Below are positions 60,014-64,000 of a DNA stretch of 64,000 nucleotides, one piece after another (positions within the stretch are counted from its first letter, which is position 1; each line of letters starts with the position of its first letter). Both the position numbers and the translations under genes were made by a program. The stretch is taken from assembly GCF_018614775.1 (NCBI RefSeq), contig NZ_JAGGOF010000025.1:87113-151112 (forward strand), given 5' to 3'. The notes under the pieces were generated by a model. It was not told the DNA's origin. It made no database searches and worked only from the letters and a program-made list of their open reading frames with translations. The stretch is from Pseudomonas fluorescens. GTDB lineage: Bacteria; Pseudomonadota; Gammaproteobacteria; Pseudomonadales; Pseudomonadaceae.

Positions 60014-60742
60014 TCAGCGCCCAAACCGCCCCGGCCAGCCAATAATGGTCTTGGGCCGAGGCGTCGCATAAGTGCGCACTTTCGATGTCGACAACCCCAG
60101 CCGCACCAGGGCTTCGGCAATGGTTACCGCCGCCGTCACCCCATCGACCACCGGCACCCCGGTACGCTGGCGGATCTGTTCATCAAGCCCGGCCATGCCC
60201 CCGCAGCCCAGGCAGATAACCTCGGCCTTGTCCTGGCTGACCGCCAGTTCGGCCTGCTGCACGATGGCTTCCACCGCCCGCTGCGGGTCCTGTTCCAGTT
60301 CCAGCACGGCCAAGCCGCTGGCCCGCACCGAGGCGCAGCGGTCGAACAGGCCGGAGAGCTTGAGGCGGTCCTCGATCAGCGGCACGGTGCGGTCCAGGGT
60401 AGTGACCACCGAATAGGCATGGCCGAGGAACATCGCGGTGCTGGCGCCGGCATCGGTGATATCCACCACCGGTACGTTGAGCAGTTCCTGCAAGCCTTCG
60501 CGGCCATGCTCGCCGTAGCCGGCCTGGATCACCGCGTCGAACGGCTGATCGTAGGCCATCACCCGGTCCATCACGGCGATTGCAGCCAGGTAGCTTTCAA
60601 AATTGCCTTCGATGGAGTCGGCGCCGAAGTAGGGGGTGAGCCCGACGATCTCGGTGCCCGGCGCCGCCACGGCTTGGGCCTGTTGGGCGATGGCCTGGGT
60701 GATGGACTCGGTGGTATTGACGTTGACCACAAGAATTCGCAT
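60014..60742 (-). CDS. aspartate/glutamate/hydantoin racemase family protein with a single catalytic cysteine
   Basis: ATG 60742 gives 242 residues with the family start 'MRILVVNVNTTESITQAI'. The second catalytic Cys180 is present ('ICLGCGGMAG'). The first expected cysteine (A-C-F-G-D in hydantoin racemases) is replaced: 'QAGYGEHGREG', Gly75. With one cysteine the enzyme probably does not racemise by the two-base mechanism; the arylmalonate decarboxylase relatives also have Gly at this place and one cysteine. Function is thus open (decarboxylase, isomerase or lyase). It stands alone between a hairpin and cysH. Confidence 0.82.
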   Translation of the reverse strand: MRILVVNVNTTESITQAIAQQAQAVAAPGTEIVGLTPYFGADSIEGNFESYLAAIAVMDRVMAYDQPFDAVIQAGYGEHGREGLQELLNVPVVDITDAGASTAMFLGHAYSVVTTLDRTVPLIEDRLKLSGLFDRCASVRASGLAVLELEQDPQRAVEAIVQQAELAVSQDKAEVICLGCGGMAGLDEQIRQRTGVPVVDGVTAAVTIAEALVRLGLSTSKVRTYATPRPKTIIGWPGRFGR

Positions 60743-60844
60743 GGTATTCCGTTTTTTCCAGGGCATTGCTGAAGTAAGCGCACACAAAAATGGCACTGGT
60801 GACATTTCTGTGTGCAGGAACGAAGGGCGTCGGCTTGCGCCGTA

Positions 60845-61585
60845 TCAGTCCTTGGACTTGCTGATGATATTGCCAGCGTGCAGCCCGCATTCCTTCTGCG
60901 TCGCTTCTTCCCACCACCAGCGACCTTCGCGCTCGTGCTGGTTCGGCAGTACCGGACGCGTGCAAGGTTCGCAACCAATGCTGATGAAGCCGCGTTCGTG
61001 CAGGCTGTTGTAAGGCAGTTCCAGCATGCGGATGTAACCCCAGACTTCCTCGCTGGTCATTTGTGACAGCGGGTTGAATTTGTACAGGGTGCGCTCAGGG
61101 GTGGAAAACGCGGTGTCGATTTCCAGCACAGCCACCTGGCTGCGAGTGCCAGGGCTCTGGTCACGGCGCTGGCCGGTGGCCCAGGCACGCACGTCGGTGA
61201 GTTTGCGGCGCAGCGGCTCGATCTTGCGGATGCCACAGCACTCGCCATGGCCGTCCTTGTAGAAGCTGAACAGGCCTTTTTCCTTTACGAAGGGTTCAAG
61301 TTTCGTATGGTCTGGCGAGATCAATTCGATATCGATCTTGTAATGCTCGCGCACCTGGTCGATGAAGCGATAGGTTTCCGGGTGCAGGCGGCCGGTGTCG
61401 AGGCTGAACACCTTGACGTTCTTGTTCAGTTTCCAGGCCATGTCCACCAGCACCACGTCTTCGGCGCCACTGAAGGATATCCACAGCTCGTCGCCGAATT
61501 CGGCGAAGGCCAGCTTGAGGATGTCCTGTGGGGACTTGTTGGCATAGGTCGTGGCGAGTTCAACGACGTCAAACGATGGGCTCAT
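60845..61585 (-). CDS. cysH: phosphoadenylyl/adenylyl-sulfate reductase (iron-sulfur type)
   Basis: The 246-residue protein has the PP-loop region '[15 protein letters not shown]' and '[13 protein letters not shown]', the paired cysteines Cys116-Cys117 in 'GECCGIRK' and Cys205/Cys208 in 'GCEPCTRP', which bind a [4Fe-4S] cluster in APS-type reductases, and the catalytic 'KECGLH' (Cys233). It reduces adenylyl sulfate to sulfite in assimilatory sulfate reduction. The four cluster cysteines mark it as the APS type found in pseudomonads. cysH, thrH and pabB lie together here, as I recall for P. aeruginosa. Confidence 0.95.
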   Translation of the reverse strand: MSPSFDVVELATTYANKSPQDILKLAFAEFGDELWISFSGAEDVVLVDMAWKLNKNVKVFSLDTGRLHPETYRFIDQVREHYKIDIELISPDHTKLEPFVKEKGLFSFYKDGHGECCGIRKIEPLRRKLTDVRAWATGQRRDQSPGTRSQVAVLEIDTAFSTPERTLYKFNPLSQMTSEEVWGYIRMLELPYNSLHERGFISIGCEPCTRPVLPNQHEREGRWWWEEATQKECGLHAGNIISKSKD

Positions 61586-61757
61586 CAGGGCGGTTTCCTA
61601 CAGGTCAGTGGCGCTGAGCGCTCTATAGGGGGCCGATGGTAACAAAAGCGGCCGGGGCTGGCGCGCTCCTGTGCGTTGCACCGGCATCGGTGAATGGCTA
61701 GAGTCGGCAGGCCTTTTGTTCCCTCAACCGATAAACACTAGAAAATGGGAGTGTCTT

Positions 61758-62375
61758 GTGGAAATTGCCTGTCTCGACCTGGAAGGTGTGCTGGTCCCGG
61801 AGATCTGGATCGCCTTCGCCGAAAAAACCGGGATTGAATCCCTCAGGGCAACCACTCGGGACATTCCCGACTACGACGTGCTGATGAAACAACGGCTGCA
61901 CATCCTCGACGAGCATGGCCTCAAGCTGTCCGACATTCAGGAAGTGATTGCCACCCTCAAGCCGCTGGACGGCGCGAGCGAGTTCGTCGACTGGCTGCGC
62001 GAGCGTTTCCAGGTGGTGATCCTGTCCGACACGTTCTACGAATTTTCCCAGCCCCTGATGCGCCAGCTGGGTTTCCCGACCTTGCTTTGTCATCGGCTGA
62101 TAACCGACGACAGCGGGCGAGTGACCGGCTACCAGTTGCGTCAGAAAGATCCGAAGCGCCAGTCGGTCCTGGCTTTCAAGAGCCTGTACTACCGCGTGAT
62201 CGCAGCAGGGGATTCCTACAACGACACCACGATGCTCGGCGAAGCCGACGCAGGGATTTTGTTCCATGCGCCGGACAATGTGATCCGCGAGTTCCCGCAG
62301 TTCCCGGCGGTGCATACTTTCGCCGAGTTGAAGCAGGAATTCCTCAAGGCCTCGAACCGCAACCTGAGCCTGTAA
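61758..62375 (+). CDS. thrH: phosphoserine phosphatase / homoserine phosphotransferase
   Basis: The 205-residue protein starts with GTG 61758 ('MEIACLDLEGVLVPEIWIAFAEKTG' in parts). HAD motif I is Asp7-Leu-Glu9-Gly, with Glu at the place of the second Asp, a ThrH trait. 'VILSDTFYEF' is motif II and 'AAGDSYNDTTML' motif IV. ThrH of P. aeruginosa removes phosphate from phosphoserine and can move it to homoserine. It is divergent from cysH and convergent with pabB, separated from it by repeats. Confidence 0.94.
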   Translation: MEIACLDLEGVLVPEIWIAFAEKTGIESLRATTRDIPDYDVLMKQRLHILDEHGLKLSDIQEVIATLKPLDGASEFVDWLRERFQVVILSDTFYEFSQPLMRQLGFPTLLCHRLITDDSGRVTGYQLRQKDPKRQSVLAFKSLYYRVIAAGDSYNDTTMLGEADAGILFHAPDNVIREFPQFPAVHTFAELKQEFLKASNRNLSL

Positions 62376-62385
62376 CCCCAAACCC

Positions 62386-62417
62386 CTGTGGGAGCGAGCC
62401 TGCTCGCGATAGCGGTC
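62386..62417. repeat. single REP unit
   Basis: CTGTGGGAGCGAGCCTGCTC followed by GCGATAGCGGTC is one REP arm of the kind paired at 11.9 kb. It stands alone here, directly before a different repeat. Confidence 0.8.
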
Positions 62418-62421
62418 TGTT

Positions 62422-62526
62422 GATCGTTCCCACGCTCCGCGTGGGAATGCATCCGGTGACGCTCTGCGTCACAAGCGGACGCCGAGCGTCCAGGGCGGCA
62501 TTCCCACGCAGAGCGTGGGAACGATC
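62422..62526. repeat. GATCGTTCCCACGC repeat with nested hairpins
   Basis: The 105-base element opens with GATCGTTCCCACGCTCCGCG and closes with the matching ACGCAGAGCGTGGGAACGATC, read in halves. Inside are GACGCTCTGCGTC and GGACGCCGAGCGTCC, so it folds into several hairpins. A degenerate copy is at 55.4 kb. Confidence 0.85.
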
Positions 62527-62534
62527 AGTGGTGG

Positions 62535-63878
<1,344 letters not shown>

Positions 63879-63981
63879 GGGCGGGGTGAGTCGGCCATTC
63901 AGGCGGGACGGCGATTGTAATCCCTCTGTAGGATTTGCACCTAGAGGGATGTCGGAGATGAGTACGTGTCTGGCGAGGGGA

Positions 63982-64000
63982 TTGTGGGAGCAAGGCTTGC
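63982..64000. repeat. start of a REP unit, cut by the window end
   Basis: TTGTGGGAGCAAGGCTTGC is the first half of a REP arm of the 56.2-kb type; the window ends inside it. The preceding 100 bases are the pabB promoter region. Confidence 0.7.

Overview
The window reads as a chromosomal segment of a Pseudomonas of the fluorescens group. Supporting this are GC-rich coding, the neighbouring set cysH, thrH, pabB at the right end (an arrangement I recall from P. aeruginosa), several Pseudomonas-type REP palindromes (GTGGGAGC...GCTCCCAC), and small pseudomonad families (DUF2388, DUF3077). No phage, plasmid, insertion sequence or CRISPR array is visible.

Layout. 0.1-6.3 kb: a periplasmic binding protein, a DUF4398 lipoprotein plus an OmpA-type lipoprotein, a MocR-type regulator with ACTGT repeats upstream, and small genes including a frameshifted START-domain gene and an RraB homologue. 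6.4-11 kb: a c-type cytochrome, a 31-residue membrane peptide and a beta-oxidation pair whose thiolase has lost its catalytic cysteine region. 11-15 kb: a glutamine amidotransferase, a CorA-family transporter, PlsC and an enoyl-CoA hydratase. 15-16.7 kb: tRNA-Ser(GGA), followed by a decayed DUF1778-GNAT toxin-antitoxin pair and remnants. 17-23 kb: DUF1206, an alpha/beta hydrolase, DUF2388, MipA/OmpV and a two-component system. 23-28 kb: an AraC regulator divergent from a four-gene catabolic operon (MFS transporter, fumarylacetoacetate-hydrolase family, SDR, D-2-hydroxyacid dehydrogenase). 28-33 kb: a binding protein, an EamA transporter with a DUF3916 protein, a divergent DapF-like protein with an altered active site, and a fatty acid hydroxylase.

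33.8-54.5 kb is a 20-kb surface-polysaccharide locus built round an ABC exporter (Wzm/Wzt). Wzt carries a polysaccharide pyruvyltransferase domain at its C-terminus. Two bifunctional GT4-GT2 glycosyltransferases lie on either side of the exporter genes. A tightly overlapping sub-operon (GMC flavoprotein, SDR with an extra domain, GtrA, methyltransferase, Dpm1-type transferase, GT-C-like membrane protein) has the parts needed to make, epimerise, flip and transfer a polyprenyl-phosphate sugar. I consider this locus the most promising new biology here.

54.6-64 kb: a remnant of a hybrid sensor kinase, small secreted or acidic proteins, a HAD phosphatase, an SDR with a divergent LysR regulator, a one-cysteine member of the Asp/Glu racemase family, then cysH, thrH and pabB. 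Five genes are visibly broken (START protein, thiolase, antitoxin, toxin, sensor kinase). The single-base events could be sequencing errors; the large deletions are unlikely to be.
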